This document shows, one piece after another, positions 7,206 to 15,829 of a stretch of DNA of 26,902 nucleotides. Each line of letters opens with the position of its first letter. The stretch's first letter is position 1. The position numbers were made by a program, and so were the translations under genes. Below the pieces are notes generated by a model that ran no database searches, was not told where the DNA came from, and saw only the letters and a program-made list of their open reading frames with translations. Origin of the DNA: M3007 sp039804245 (GTDB lineage Bacteria; Bacteroidota; Bacteroidia; Chitinophagales; Saprospiraceae). The stretch is from the NCBI GenBank assembly GCA_039804245.1, contig JBDLWO010000055.1, forward strand, positions 1 through 26,902, in the 5' to 3' direction.

Positions 7206-8354
7206 TTACCACTTGCTCCTGCCCGGCAGCAAACTGCCTGCGCCGGCAACCGCAATCTGAGCGGTGTGAACAAGCGACATGACCGGGAAATACCGAAGCA
7301 ACTCTCTCCTGCCGAAAAAGGAGGCTGCACTGCTCATCAATATATAGTCAAACAGGAACTTGACAGAAACCTGAACCAGGAAGACCTGCCAGGGAATAAA
7401 GCCGGCCAAAGCAGCAATCAGCGATATCCAGATACCCATACAGAACAGCAGCACCGAGAGTAAAATCAATTTGACAGCGACACCGGGTATTGCCGAATTC
7501 TTGCTACCCCACCTGATACGCTGACGTATAAAACTGCGCCAGTCGGGGCGCGGGAGCGTAGTAACCACCGCATCGCGTGACAGGAGAAAACGGGCGGAGC
7601 CGGGCCACCTTTCACTGATTTTCCCCAGCAGAAACATATCGTCACCGGAGGGAATATGGTCGTTACCCTCATAGCCATTTACAGCCTGAAAAGCTGATTT
7701 CCGGTAGGCCAGGTTAGCTCCGTTACCCATCTGATGCCATCCCAGTTCATAACCTGCGGCAGTTATACCCATCAGCCCGATAAAATCGAGGGCCTGATAA
7801 CGCTGAATGAGCGAATCACCGGAAGAACAAAGCACCGGACTGGCCAGAATTTGCAGGTCTGAATTTGAGACAAACTGTGCAACAATGATGTTCAGCCAGT
7901 TGTGTGGAACCACACAATCGGCATCCGTAGTAACAATGATATCAGCGCTGACAGCAGCCACAGCCAGTTCCAAAGCTTTTTTCTTGTTGGGAAACCCGCT
8001 TCTTTCGGGGGGCAGATACCCTGCAAGACTGATCAGGCGTTTTACAGACATATTTTCATGCATACTTGCGTACAAATCAGACACTACAGTAACAGTTTCA
8101 TCCGTTGAGAAATCGTCGACAACAACCAGTTCAATCAAATTCGGTGGATAAGAGCCATTGAGTACCGATGAAATACAGTTCCGGATGACAGCAGCCTCAT
8201 TTCTGGCCGGTATGACAACAGCGACGCGCAAACCCGGGGCAGACAGCCGCCTGACAGGATGAAGACGAGCCCGCAAAAAACCGCCGAGATAAACCAGCAT
8301 AATCACGGCGTAACAGAACGTCAGAAAAGCCGGCACACATATCATTTGAAACAT
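7206..8354 (-). CDS. Membrane-anchored family 2 glycosyltransferase
   Basis: A 382-residue enzyme (from the ATG at 8354) predicted to transfer sugar from a nucleotide-sugar donor at the cytoplasmic membrane. An N-terminal transmembrane segment (about residues 7-26) precedes a GT-A fold with VVIPARNE (46-53), VVVDDFSTDE (77-86) and the metal-binding DxD in TTDADC (Asp144, Asp146). The acceptor-side acid is in SGDDM (Asp238-Asp239), followed by the QRIRW motif (278-282). Hydrophobic segments follow from about residue 295 on. The GDD...QxxRW pair marks processive-like GT2 enzymes, but the acceptor is unknown. An alternative ATG at 8396 adds 14 residues. I prefer 8354 because it directly precedes the membrane segment and leaves the opposite-strand promoter at 8377-8384 free. 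Confidence 0.88.
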   Translation of the reverse strand: MFQMICVPAFLTFCYAVIMLVYLGGFLRARLHPVRRLSAPGLRVAVVIPARNEAAVIRNCISSVLNGSYPPNLIELVVVDDFSTDETVTVVSDLYASMHENMSVKRLISLAGYLPPERSGFPNKKKALELAVAAVSADIIVTTDADCVVPHNWLNIIVAQFVSNSDLQILASPVLCSSGDSLIQRYQALDFIGLMGITAAGYELGWHQMGNGANLAYRKSAFQAVNGYEGNDHIPSGDDMFLLGKISERWPGSARFLLSRDAVVTTLPRPDWRSFIRQRIRWGSKNSAIPGVAVKLILLSVLLFCMGIWISLIAALAGFIPWQVFLVQVSVKFLFDYILMSSAASFFGRRELLRYFPVMSLVHTAQIAVAGAGSLLPGRSKW

Positions 8355-8376
8355 GAAACAAATTATTTTTTTTGAG

Positions 8377-8384
8377 TACTTTTG
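8377..8384 (+). promoter_or_regulatory. -7 promoter box for the class A PBP gene
   Basis: TACTTTTG followed by C matches the Bacteroidota TAnnTTTG(C) box exactly and lies 30 bases before the ATG at 8415. It lies in the short divergent region between the glycosyltransferase and the PBP gene. It rules out the in-frame TTG at 8382 as start, since that codon is inside the box. No clear -33 element is seen. Confidence 0.5.
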
Positions 8385-8414
8385 CGGTTGAAACATCACC
8401 CAACACAGAAAAAA

Positions 8415-11045
8415 ATGGAGCCTCAGCGACTGATTACAATCAAGGCATCTCTGCAGAACAGGCGCATGCCCCTGTACGGGAAAATTATTCGTCTGACATG
8501 GCGCCTTCTGCTTGGCGGCATGATCAGCGTGGCGGTGATATTTCTGATTATCAACTTTACGTCCATTCCATCGTTCAGAGAGCTGGAAGATCCTGCTTCA
8601 GCCCTTGCCAGTGAGGTATTGGCCGACAACAACGAAGTTCTGGGCAGATATTTTGTGGAAAACCGCGTACCGGTTTCCTACGAAAATCTGAATCCCCACC
8701 TTGTTTCCGCTTTGATTTCCACCGAGGACGAGCGTTTCAGGGAACATTGCGGTATAGATGCCAGGGCAGTTGCAAGAGTCATGGTGCGTACCATCCTTCT
8801 GGCAGACCAAAGTTCGGGAGGCGGTTCGACAATTACCCAGCAATTGGCAAAAATGTTGTATTCCGACCGTGATTTTGAGGGATTAAACCGGTTTGAGCGT
8901 TTTTTCAAACTGATTTACATGAAATTAAGGGAGTGGATAACAGCCGTCAAGCTGGAAAGAGCCTATACGAAAGAAGAGATCATCTCCATGTATCTCAATC
9001 AGTTCAACTTTATCAACAATGCCTACGGCGTACATGCAGCCTCGGAGGTCTATTTTGGTAAAGACCAGTCGAAACTGAAAATTCAGGAAGCGGCGATGCT
9101 GATAGGCATGTTACAGAATCCGGCTCGCTACAATCCGAACCGTCATCCGGATCGGGCCATGCGCCGCAGGTGGGTGGTATTGTCGCAGATGCGCCACAAC
9201 GGCGTGTTGAGAGAGGCCCAGTACGACAGCCTGAAACTGCTCCCGCTTGGAATCAATTTCAAACCCGTAACATTTGTTGATGACAAGGCGCCTTACCTGT
9301 GCGATTATCTGGAAAAGCAGGTGTCACAGATACTGGAGCAACCGCAGGCGAGACGACCCGATGGCTCGCGGTACAATATATACCGCGATGGAATCAGGAT
9401 TTATACCACGATTGATCCTGTTTATCAGCGACACGCCGAAGAGGCGATGGTTGCACAGATGAAAAAAACACAGGCCCGGTTTTTTCAGGTATGGAAAGGC
9501 CGCGACCCGTGGAAGCACAAGTCAGGAGACGCCACAGAAGATGAAATGAAGTTACGGGAGGAGTCGCTCTGGGGCTTGGTGCGCAAGGACTCGCGTTTTG
9601 AGGCTCTCTGGCCCCAGTACATGGATCAGGTTTGCGTAGAAATCAAAAATGACTTTTCATTTGAGCTTCGGGACATTGATATGGAGCGGATGCTCAGGGA
9701 GGAAAAAAAGCCCGGCAGTATTCGCGGAGAGGCTACGGCCGCACAGGCAGCAGCCTACAAAGACATCATGCGCTCGAAAAACTGGGCCATTGCCAAAAAC
9801 AGTTACAAATCGCTGAGAGCGTCCATCACGAAAGTGTACGGCACACCTGCACGCATGAAGGTTTTTACATGGGGAAGCCCGCGGTTTGAGAAAGATACCT
9901 TTATGACCCCCATGGACAGCCTCCGCTATCACAGGATGTTCCTGCAAACGGGTGTGCTGGCGGTTGATCCCGGCAACAGTGAAATCAAGGCATGGGTGGG
10001 AGGCATCAATTTCAAGTACTTCCAGTTCGACCACATCTACTCGCAGCGACAGGTGGGATCCACTTTCAAGCCCTTTGTTTACGCCACCGCGATTGCACAA
10101 CAACATATAAGTCCGTGCTTTGAAGTATTTGACCAGCCAGTGACCATCGAAAAGGGTTACATGAATTTCAAACATTTGACCGACTGGACGCCCAAAAATG
10201 CCACGGGAGAATACACAGGCGAGCGTCTTACCCTCAAGGAGGCCCTGAAGAACTCGGTGAACTCCGTGAGCGCTTATCTGATGAAACAACTGGGAGATAC
10301 CGAACCTGTGCGCGGGTTATGCAACAATATGGGTATAGACTCGGCCAGGCAATCCAATGGCAGGTATCTCATTCCGCCCGGCTCGCCGTCCATATGCCTG
10401 GGCTCTGCAGACCTGACTGTCATGCACATGACCGGGGCTTATTCCACCATCGCCAACAACGGGGTGTACAGGGAGCCCTATGTTATCAGAAAAATCGAGG
10501 ACAGGAACGGCAGACTGCTGTACAGGTCCATTCCGGAAGAAAAAGCCGCGCTTCCTGCCGATGCCAACTGGGTGATACTCGACATGTTGAAATACAATGT
10601 GAAAGGCGCTCCGGGTATCAATAAACTGAAGAGTGATTCAGGAGGAAAAACAGGAACCACGAACAGTTATGCTGATGCCTGGTTTATGGGCGTGACCCCC
10701 CGACTGGTGGTGGGCACCTGGGTGGGCGGAGAAGATCGCTGGATCAGATTCCTCAGTCTGGCAGACGGCCAGGGGTCAAAACTTGCCCGACCCATATTTG
10801 CCGACTTCATTGCGCGACTCGAAAATGACCCCGATTCAGGATACGACTACACAGCAAGATTTACCCCTCCCCCGGGAGAGCTGAATATCGAAACCAATTG
10901 CGATGTGTACGATAACCAGGGTGCGCCCGGTGATGAAGAGGATTTTTCATCCGACGGAAACGGTGATAATACCGGCGACCCCGCCCCACCCCGCCCCGGA
11001 AAAGCCCGCAGACCCGATGATACATTTGGCGATCAGGATCAGTAA
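8415..11045 (+). CDS. mrcA: Class A penicillin-binding protein (PBP1A-type, bifunctional transglycosylase/transpeptidase)
   Basis: An 876-residue peptidoglycan synthase. A membrane anchor (about residues 27-50) is followed by the GT51 domain with catalytic Glu104 in STEDERF, GGSTITQQ (136-143) and the LERAYTKEEIISMYLNQ segment. The transpeptidase domain has the SxxK motif GSTFK (Ser549), SVN (614-616) and KTGT (Lys745-Thr746-Gly747). Between the two catalytic domains is a long charged insert (about residues 355-500), which I associate with Bacteroidota PBP1A proteins. The C terminus ends in an acidic, Pro/Gly-rich tail of about 50 residues (GDEEDFSSDGNGDN, then PAPPRPGKARRPDD). The ATG at 8415 follows the -7 box at 8377-8384. 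murA starts 20 bases downstream on the same strand, so the two are probably co-transcribed as a cell-wall unit. Confidence 0.95.
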   Translation: MEPQRLITIKASLQNRRMPLYGKIIRLTWRLLLGGMISVAVIFLIINFTSIPSFRELEDPASALASEVLADNNEVLGRYFVENRVPVSYENLNPHLVSALISTEDERFREHCGIDARAVARVMVRTILLADQSSGGGSTITQQLAKMLYSDRDFEGLNRFERFFKLIYMKLREWITAVKLERAYTKEEIISMYLNQFNFINNAYGVHAASEVYFGKDQSKLKIQEAAMLIGMLQNPARYNPNRHPDRAMRRRWVVLSQMRHNGVLREAQYDSLKLLPLGINFKPVTFVDDKAPYLCDYLEKQVSQILEQPQARRPDGSRYNIYRDGIRIYTTIDPVYQRHAEEAMVAQMKKTQARFFQVWKGRDPWKHKSGDATEDEMKLREESLWGLVRKDSRFEALWPQYMDQVCVEIKNDFSFELRDIDMERMLREEKKPGSIRGEATAAQAAAYKDIMRSKNWAIAKNSYKSLRASITKVYGTPARMKVFTWGSPRFEKDTFMTPMDSLRYHRMFLQTGVLAVDPGNSEIKAWVGGINFKYFQFDHIYSQRQVGSTFKPFVYATAIAQQHISPCFEVFDQPVTIEKGYMNFKHLTDWTPKNATGEYTGERLTLKEALKNSVNSVSAYLMKQLGDTEPVRGLCNNMGIDSARQSNGRYLIPPGSPSICLGSADLTVMHMTGAYSTIANNGVYREPYVIRKIEDRNGRLLYRSIPEEKAALPADANWVILDMLKYNVKGAPGINKLKSDSGGKTGTTNSYADAWFMGVTPRLVVGTWVGGEDRWIRFLSLADGQGSKLARPIFADFIARLENDPDSGYDYTARFTPPPGELNIETNCDVYDNQGAPGDEEDFSSDGNGDNTGDPAPPRPGKARRPDDTFGDQDQ

Positions 11046-11065
11046 AAGGAACAACAAAAACATAC

Positions 11066-12376
11066 ATGGACAGTTTTGAAGTGATCGGCGGCCAGCCGTT
11101 ACATGGCGATCTGCAACCTCAGGGGGCAAAAAACGAAGCACTGCAAATCATCAGTGCTGTACTGCTGACCAACGATTCCGTAACCATTTCCAACATACCG
11201 GACATACTGGATGTCAACAAACTCATAGATCTGCTCAGGGGGTTTGGTGTTTCGGTCGAGAGACTTTCCGAAGACACATACAGATTCTGTGCAGGATCTG
11301 TTGATATTGACTACCTGCGATCGCCGGAATTCATGCGCGATGCCGGACGCCTTCGCGGTTCAGTTATGCTGATCGGTCCTTTGCTCACCCGCTTTGGTCG
11401 CGCCACGCTGCCCAAGCCGGGAGGCGACAAGATAGGACGCAGAAGGCTCGACACCCACTTTCTTGGATTCCAGCAACTCGGCGCCGAGTTCAAATACGAC
11501 GACAAACAGGACATTTACTATGTTGAAAAGCCCTCTGATGGACTGAAGGGTACATATATCCACCTCGATGAAATATCTGTCACCGGAACGGCCAACGTAG
11601 TCATGGCCGCTGTGCTGGCGAAGGGTAAAACAACCATATACAACGCAGCCTGCGAGCCGTATGTTCAGCAACTTTGCCGTATGCTCTCGCGCATGGGTGC
11701 GCGCATCGAGGGAATCGGTTCCAACCTGCTTCACATTCAAGGCGTTGAACAACTCGGAGGCACCGAGCACCGCTGCCTGCCCGACATGATTGAAATTGGC
11801 TCGTTCATAGGTCTGGCAGCCATGACCGGAGGAGATATAACCATCAAAAACGCCGGCGTGGACCATCTTGGGATCATTCCACATACTTTCGAGCGACTCG
11901 GGATTACCATAGAGCGCAAGGGCGACGATCTGCATATCCCGCCACATGAGCACTACGAGATCAATACATTCATTGACGGTTCCATTCTGACCATTTACGA
12001 TGCTCCGTGGCCCGGATTCACTCCCGATCTCATGTCAATCGTACTGGTAACAGCCACCCAGGCAAGAGGATCTGTGCTGATACACCAGAAAATGTTTGAG
12101 AGCAGGTTGTTTTTTGTAGATAACCTGATTGATATGGGAGCCCAGATCATCCTGTGCGACCCACACCGCGCCACCGTCATCGGTCTCGACCGGCGTTACC
12201 CGCTCAGGGGGATAGAAATGAGCTCGCCCGATATCAGAGCCGGACAGGCGCTGCTCATTGCAGCACTCTCGGCCAAGGGCAGAAGTGTCATACACAATGT
12301 ACATCAGATAGACCGTGGCTATCAGTACATTGACCGCCGTCTGAATGCCATAGGAGCAAAAATAACCCGTGTCTGA
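11066..12376 (+). CDS. murA: UDP-N-acetylglucosamine 1-carboxyvinyltransferase (MurA), Asp-type
   Basis: A 436-residue enzyme catalysing the first committed step of peptidoglycan synthesis, enolpyruvyl transfer from PEP to UDP-GlcNAc. The N-terminal GAKNEAL motif (Lys22, Asn23), the RGSVMLIGPLLTRFG segment and the C-terminal DIRAGQALLIAAL motif fix the assignment. The mobile active-site loop reads PGGDKIGRRRLD, so the Cys of E. coli MurA (Cys115) is replaced by Asp121. Asp at this position is known from Mycobacterium and Chlamydia MurA, which remain active but are not alkylated by fosfomycin. The same loop is, to my recollection, common in Bacteroidota. The gene follows the PBP gene by 20 bases. 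Confidence 0.97.
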   Translation: MDSFEVIGGQPLHGDLQPQGAKNEALQIISAVLLTNDSVTISNIPDILDVNKLIDLLRGFGVSVERLSEDTYRFCAGSVDIDYLRSPEFMRDAGRLRGSVMLIGPLLTRFGRATLPKPGGDKIGRRRLDTHFLGFQQLGAEFKYDDKQDIYYVEKPSDGLKGTYIHLDEISVTGTANVVMAAVLAKGKTTIYNAACEPYVQQLCRMLSRMGARIEGIGSNLLHIQGVEQLGGTEHRCLPDMIEIGSFIGLAAMTGGDITIKNAGVDHLGIIPHTFERLGITIERKGDDLHIPPHEHYEINTFIDGSILTIYDAPWPGFTPDLMSIVLVTATQARGSVLIHQKMFESRLFFVDNLIDMGAQIILCDPHRATVIGLDRRYPLRGIEMSSPDIRAGQALLIAALSAKGRSVIHNVHQIDRGYQYIDRRLNAIGAKITRV

Positions 12377-12513
12377 GTATGTCCGGGCGACAGTTCGCAG
12401 ATCAGAATTGATCGTTGGTTGAAATTTATTTGGAATTGCCCGACAAAAGGGCCGGATGTCAGAACAAAGTTTGCCACTCTGCGTTTTGGTTTTTTTTCTT
12501 TTCCAGATACGCT

Positions 12514-14829
12514 ATGCGCCACATACTGACAATCCTGCTACTTCTGCCCTCACTCACTGTATTTTCACAAAAAAATGCCACCATCAGCGGTGTATTGCGG
12601 GACGCCCAAAACGGCGAAACACTGATCGGAGCTTCTGTAGTGGCCGTTGGCCTGTCGAAGGGGAATGTGAGCAATGAATATGGCTTCTATTCCCTTTCGA
12701 TTCCGGCTGGCAGCGATTCCGTTACGATTGTGTTCAGCTACGTCGGTTATGAGTCGCAGGCCCGGACTGTATATCCCAACGGTGAAATCAAGCTGGATAT
12801 TTCACTCAACCAGACAGGTTCCCTTATTGATGAGGTCGTTATCAAAGCGAATGTGCTTGCCGACAAGGTAAAAAGCACAGAAATGTCGGTTACCACGATC
12901 AGTACCCGCGAATTGAAGGCCGTTCCTGCACTCTTTGGCGAAACAGATATCATCAAAGTTTTACAGCTCAAACCGGGTTTTACACCGGGATCGGAGGGTA
13001 CTACCGGCATTTTTGTACGGGGAGGAAACACCGACCAAAACCTGATTGTACTGGACGAGGCCGTGGTATATAACCCAAACCACCTGTTCGGATTCTTCAG
13101 CACGTTCAACTCGGATGCAGTGAAAGACCTGAAGGTTTACAAAGGAGGGTTTCCATCGCAATACGGAGGCCGACTTTCATCAGTTATTGATGTACGGATG
13201 AAAGAAGGAAACAACAAAAAATACACGGCTTCAGGCGGTGTCGGGCTCATATCCAGCAGACTTACCGTAGAGGGCCCCATCCAGAAAGACAAATCATCCT
13301 TCGTGGTAAGCGGCCGCCGCACCTATATAGACATATTTACCAACGAGGTGAACAAAGCGAATGCCAGTGATCCGGATTTCGCCAAAATACCCGATTATTA
13401 CTTTTACGACCTGAATACCAAAGTCAATTTTCAACTTACAGAGAAGGACAGGATTTATTTCAGCGGATATTTCGGCCGCGACGTGTTCAATTTCCGGGAT
13501 CAGAATTTCAACTTCCGATTCGATTGGGGGAATGCTACCGGAACAGCCCGCTGGAACCACGTTTTTGGCCCGAAACTGTTCTCCAATACTACTTTTACCT
13601 ACTCCGATTACCAGTATAATATACAAAATATACTGCAGGGCTTTTCCTTCAGCCTGGGAAGCAACATCAAGGATGCCAATACCAAAGTGGACTTCTACTA
13701 TCAGCCCGACGACCGGCACACGATACGCTTTGGTGGAAATATCACCTGGCACGATTTTGTCACAGCACGCCTGAAAGCCGGCAGTGACGACGGGCAGGTG
13801 CAGTTCAATGCCGGCAGAGAGTATTTTGGCATGGAATACGGCGCTTACGCCTCCGATGAATGGACAGCCACGCCAAAACTGAAAGTAAACTACGGGCTTC
13901 GTTTCTCTGCATGGCAGAACAAGCCGGCATTCTATGCAAACATAGAACCGCGTGTAGCAGCCAACTACTCCTTCAGCAACAGATTCTCGGGCAAGCTCTC
14001 GTATGCGCGCATGAATCAGTACGTGCACCTGCTTGCGAGCAGCGGACTTTCCCTGCCTACCGATATCTGGTATCCAAGTACCGAAAATGTGAAGCCGGAA
14101 GTCAGCGACCAGATAGCTGGCGGTATTTCCTGGCTCATCGGCGATCAGGTGCTTGTAACCTGGGAGGCCTGGTACAAGTGGCTGCAAAATCAGGTTGATT
14201 TCGTGGACGGCGCAGAATTGTTTGGCAACAATAATCTCGAGGAAGAACTCACCTTTGGCAGGGGTTTCGCCTACAGTCCGCTCGAACTGGAAATTGAAAA
14301 GAAGGAAGGTCGCCTGACAGGCTGGATAGGTTACACACTCTCGTGGGCAAAACGCGGTCGCTTCCCGGTCATCAATAACGGAGAATACTTCAGTCCGAGG
14401 TTCGATACACGTCACAACCTGACAGTGGTAGGCACCTACGAATTCAACAAGCACTGGCAGGCCACCGCCACATGGGTTTATTCATCCGGATACGTTTCCT
14501 GGCTTCCGCAGGGCAGAATTTCGGTACAGGATATACCCGGAGCGCCCATACAAACCATTGTGCCCGTTTATGGCAACAGGAACTCATTCAGATATCCGCC
14601 GTATATGCGGGCCGACCTGGGCCTGATTTACAAGTGGCAGACCAGCAGAAGCGAGCATGATCTTACGTTGAGCGTTTATAACGTACTCGACCGCAGAAAT
14701 CCGTACTTCATTTATCTGGATGCCGAATTTCAGAGCACGCCTGTTGGCGATGTGCCCACAGGAATCAAGGCAAAACAGGTTTCACTTTTCCCCATCCTTC
14801 CCAGTATCACCTGGAATTTCAAATTCTGA
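12514..14829 (+). CDS. TonB-dependent outer-membrane receptor with carboxypeptidase-regulatory-like N-domain
   Basis: A 771-residue outer-membrane protein. The signal peptide (about 1-18, ending VFSQ) is followed by a carboxypeptidase-D regulatory-like beta-sandwich (about 22-105; GVLRDAQNGETLIGASV, NEYGFYSL, SYVGYES). Next is the plug domain (about 120-230; FVRGGNTDQNLIVLDE and FPSQYGGRLSSVIDVR), then a 22-strand-type barrel ending in aromatic residues (WNFKF). It imports a ligand using TonB/proton-motive force. The ligand is not evident, and there is no SusD partner or transport operon, which argues against a classic polysaccharide locus. The ATG at 12514 gives the signal peptide. The DUF4249 lipoprotein gene follows after 18 bases, a recurring pairing in this phylum. 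Confidence 0.94.
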   Translation: MRHILTILLLLPSLTVFSQKNATISGVLRDAQNGETLIGASVVAVGLSKGNVSNEYGFYSLSIPAGSDSVTIVFSYVGYESQARTVYPNGEIKLDISLNQTGSLIDEVVIKANVLADKVKSTEMSVTTISTRELKAVPALFGETDIIKVLQLKPGFTPGSEGTTGIFVRGGNTDQNLIVLDEAVVYNPNHLFGFFSTFNSDAVKDLKVYKGGFPSQYGGRLSSVIDVRMKEGNNKKYTASGGVGLISSRLTVEGPIQKDKSSFVVSGRRTYIDIFTNEVNKANASDPDFAKIPDYYFYDLNTKVNFQLTEKDRIYFSGYFGRDVFNFRDQNFNFRFDWGNATGTARWNHVFGPKLFSNTTFTYSDYQYNIQNILQGFSFSLGSNIKDANTKVDFYYQPDDRHTIRFGGNITWHDFVTARLKAGSDDGQVQFNAGREYFGMEYGAYASDEWTATPKLKVNYGLRFSAWQNKPAFYANIEPRVAANYSFSNRFSGKLSYARMNQYVHLLASSGLSLPTDIWYPSTENVKPEVSDQIAGGISWLIGDQVLVTWEAWYKWLQNQVDFVDGAELFGNNNLEEELTFGRGFAYSPLELEIEKKEGRLTGWIGYTLSWAKRGRFPVINNGEYFSPRFDTRHNLTVVGTYEFNKHWQATATWVYSSGYVSWLPQGRISVQDIPGAPIQTIVPVYGNRNSFRYPPYMRADLGLIYKWQTSRSEHDLTLSVYNVLDRRNPYFIYLDAEFQSTPVGDVPTGIKAKQVSLFPILPSITWNFKF

Positions 14830-14847
14830 TCCAAAACAACCGCTGAT

Positions 14848-15699
14848 ATGAAAATTCAGATTCTGTCGCTGATAGCCTGCATTGCAGCACTCACCTCCTG
14901 CAACCTCACCAAAGACGTGGAAATTGATCTGCCGGCCTATGAAGGCCAGCCAGTTGTGGAGTGTTACCTGGAACCGGGCAAACCATTCAGGCTCCTGCTT
15001 TCAAGGGGATACTCCTATTTCGATCCTTTCGGTCTCGACTCCACTTTTTTACAGAAAACACTGCTGAATGGTGCCAGTGTTACCATCTCTTACAATGGTC
15101 AGACAGATACGCTATACAACGTACCCACTTTTGAACTGAGTCCGGTAAAAATCTTCAACTATACCGGCTGGAACATCGTACCCTCTACCCCGGGTATCGA
15201 GTACACCCTGCAGGTTACCCTTCCTGATGGCGGCGGAACAATTACTGGTATTACCGCCATGCTTCCGCCTGTTCCGATAGACAGTGTGGTTTGCGACTAC
15301 AACCCTGATCCGCGTTTCGACACCCTTGCCCGTGTGCTCACATTTATTACAGATGACATGAACACGGAGAACTTTTACCGCAGAATGTTGCATTACTCAT
15401 CGCTGGACAGCCTGCCGCAGCAGGATTTTCTGGTCACCGATCGTTTTTCTGAAAAGCCGATGATTGCATTCGGAACAGGTTACGAGCTGAAAGAGGGAGA
15501 TACAGTTTACAATACAATATATCATATCAATCGCGCCCATTACGACTATACGGAAAGCGTGCAGCTCGCTGTCATTGCCAACCTGAACCCGTTTGCACAA
15601 CCATCCCGGATCAAAAGCAATGTAAGTGGTTCCGCCGATCCGATTGGTATATTCACCTGTCTTGTTTACGACAGAGACACCACCATTATCCGGAAGTAA
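14848..15699 (+). CDS. DUF4249-family lipoprotein
   Basis: A 283-residue predicted lipoprotein. The lipobox LTSC (Cys18) ends a short signal peptide and would be acylated. The body is beta-rich with features I associate with DUF4249: an early segment of the type VVECYLEPGKPFRLLLSRG, a DG-containing strand region (VTLPDGGGTITG), and the C-terminal signature ADPIGIFTCLVYDRDTTIIRK. The family has no established function. It is nearly always encoded directly after a TonB-dependent receptor, as here (18-base gap), so it is likely a surface or periplasm-facing accessory of that receptor, possibly for ligand capture. That role is inference from context. Confidence 0.88.
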   Translation: MKIQILSLIACIAALTSCNLTKDVEIDLPAYEGQPVVECYLEPGKPFRLLLSRGYSYFDPFGLDSTFLQKTLLNGASVTISYNGQTDTLYNVPTFELSPVKIFNYTGWNIVPSTPGIEYTLQVTLPDGGGTITGITAMLPPVPIDSVVCDYNPDPRFDTLARVLTFITDDMNTENFYRRMLHYSSLDSLPQQDFLVTDRFSEKPMIAFGTGYELKEGDTVYNTIYHINRAHYDYTESVQLAVIANLNPFAQPSRIKSNVSGSADPIGIFTCLVYDRDTTIIRK

Positions 15700-15829
15700 A
15701 CATTTGCTGCCGCATAATATGATTTTCATAACAGGGAAACATACAATAAAAGCGGGTTTGTTCAGTTAAATTGTATCAGTGAAACAGGAAGGGAACAATT
15801 ACACTTGCAATGTTTCGCTGTCAAACCGT

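Noticed and set aside
8382..8384. TTG as start of the PBP gene, adding 11 residues
   Set aside because: The codon lies inside the exact -7 promoter box, so it cannot be in the transcript; ATG at 8415 is used.
9657..10289. 210-codon open frame on the minus strand
   Set aside because: Antisense to the transpeptidase part of the class A PBP, with no recognisable motif or promoter.
12400..12413. GATCA-GAAT-TGATC inverted repeat after murA
   Set aside because: Only 5 bp of stem and no adjacent T-run (the T-rich stretch is about 75 bases further on), so it does not qualify as a terminator.
12488..12504. T-rich run just upstream of the TonB receptor
   Set aside because: No G+C-rich stem directly precedes it and no TAnnTTTG box lies in the gap, so I call neither a terminator nor a promoter.
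13294..14454. 386-codon open frame on the minus strand
   Set aside because: It lies wholly antisense to the TonB-dependent receptor barrel, its protein shows no family motif, and the plus-strand gene is well supported. It is a shadow frame.
15800..15807. TACACTTG as a possible -7 box for the MORN-caspase gene
   Set aside because: One mismatch to TAnnTTTG and no -33 element at the right distance; too weak to list as a promoter.
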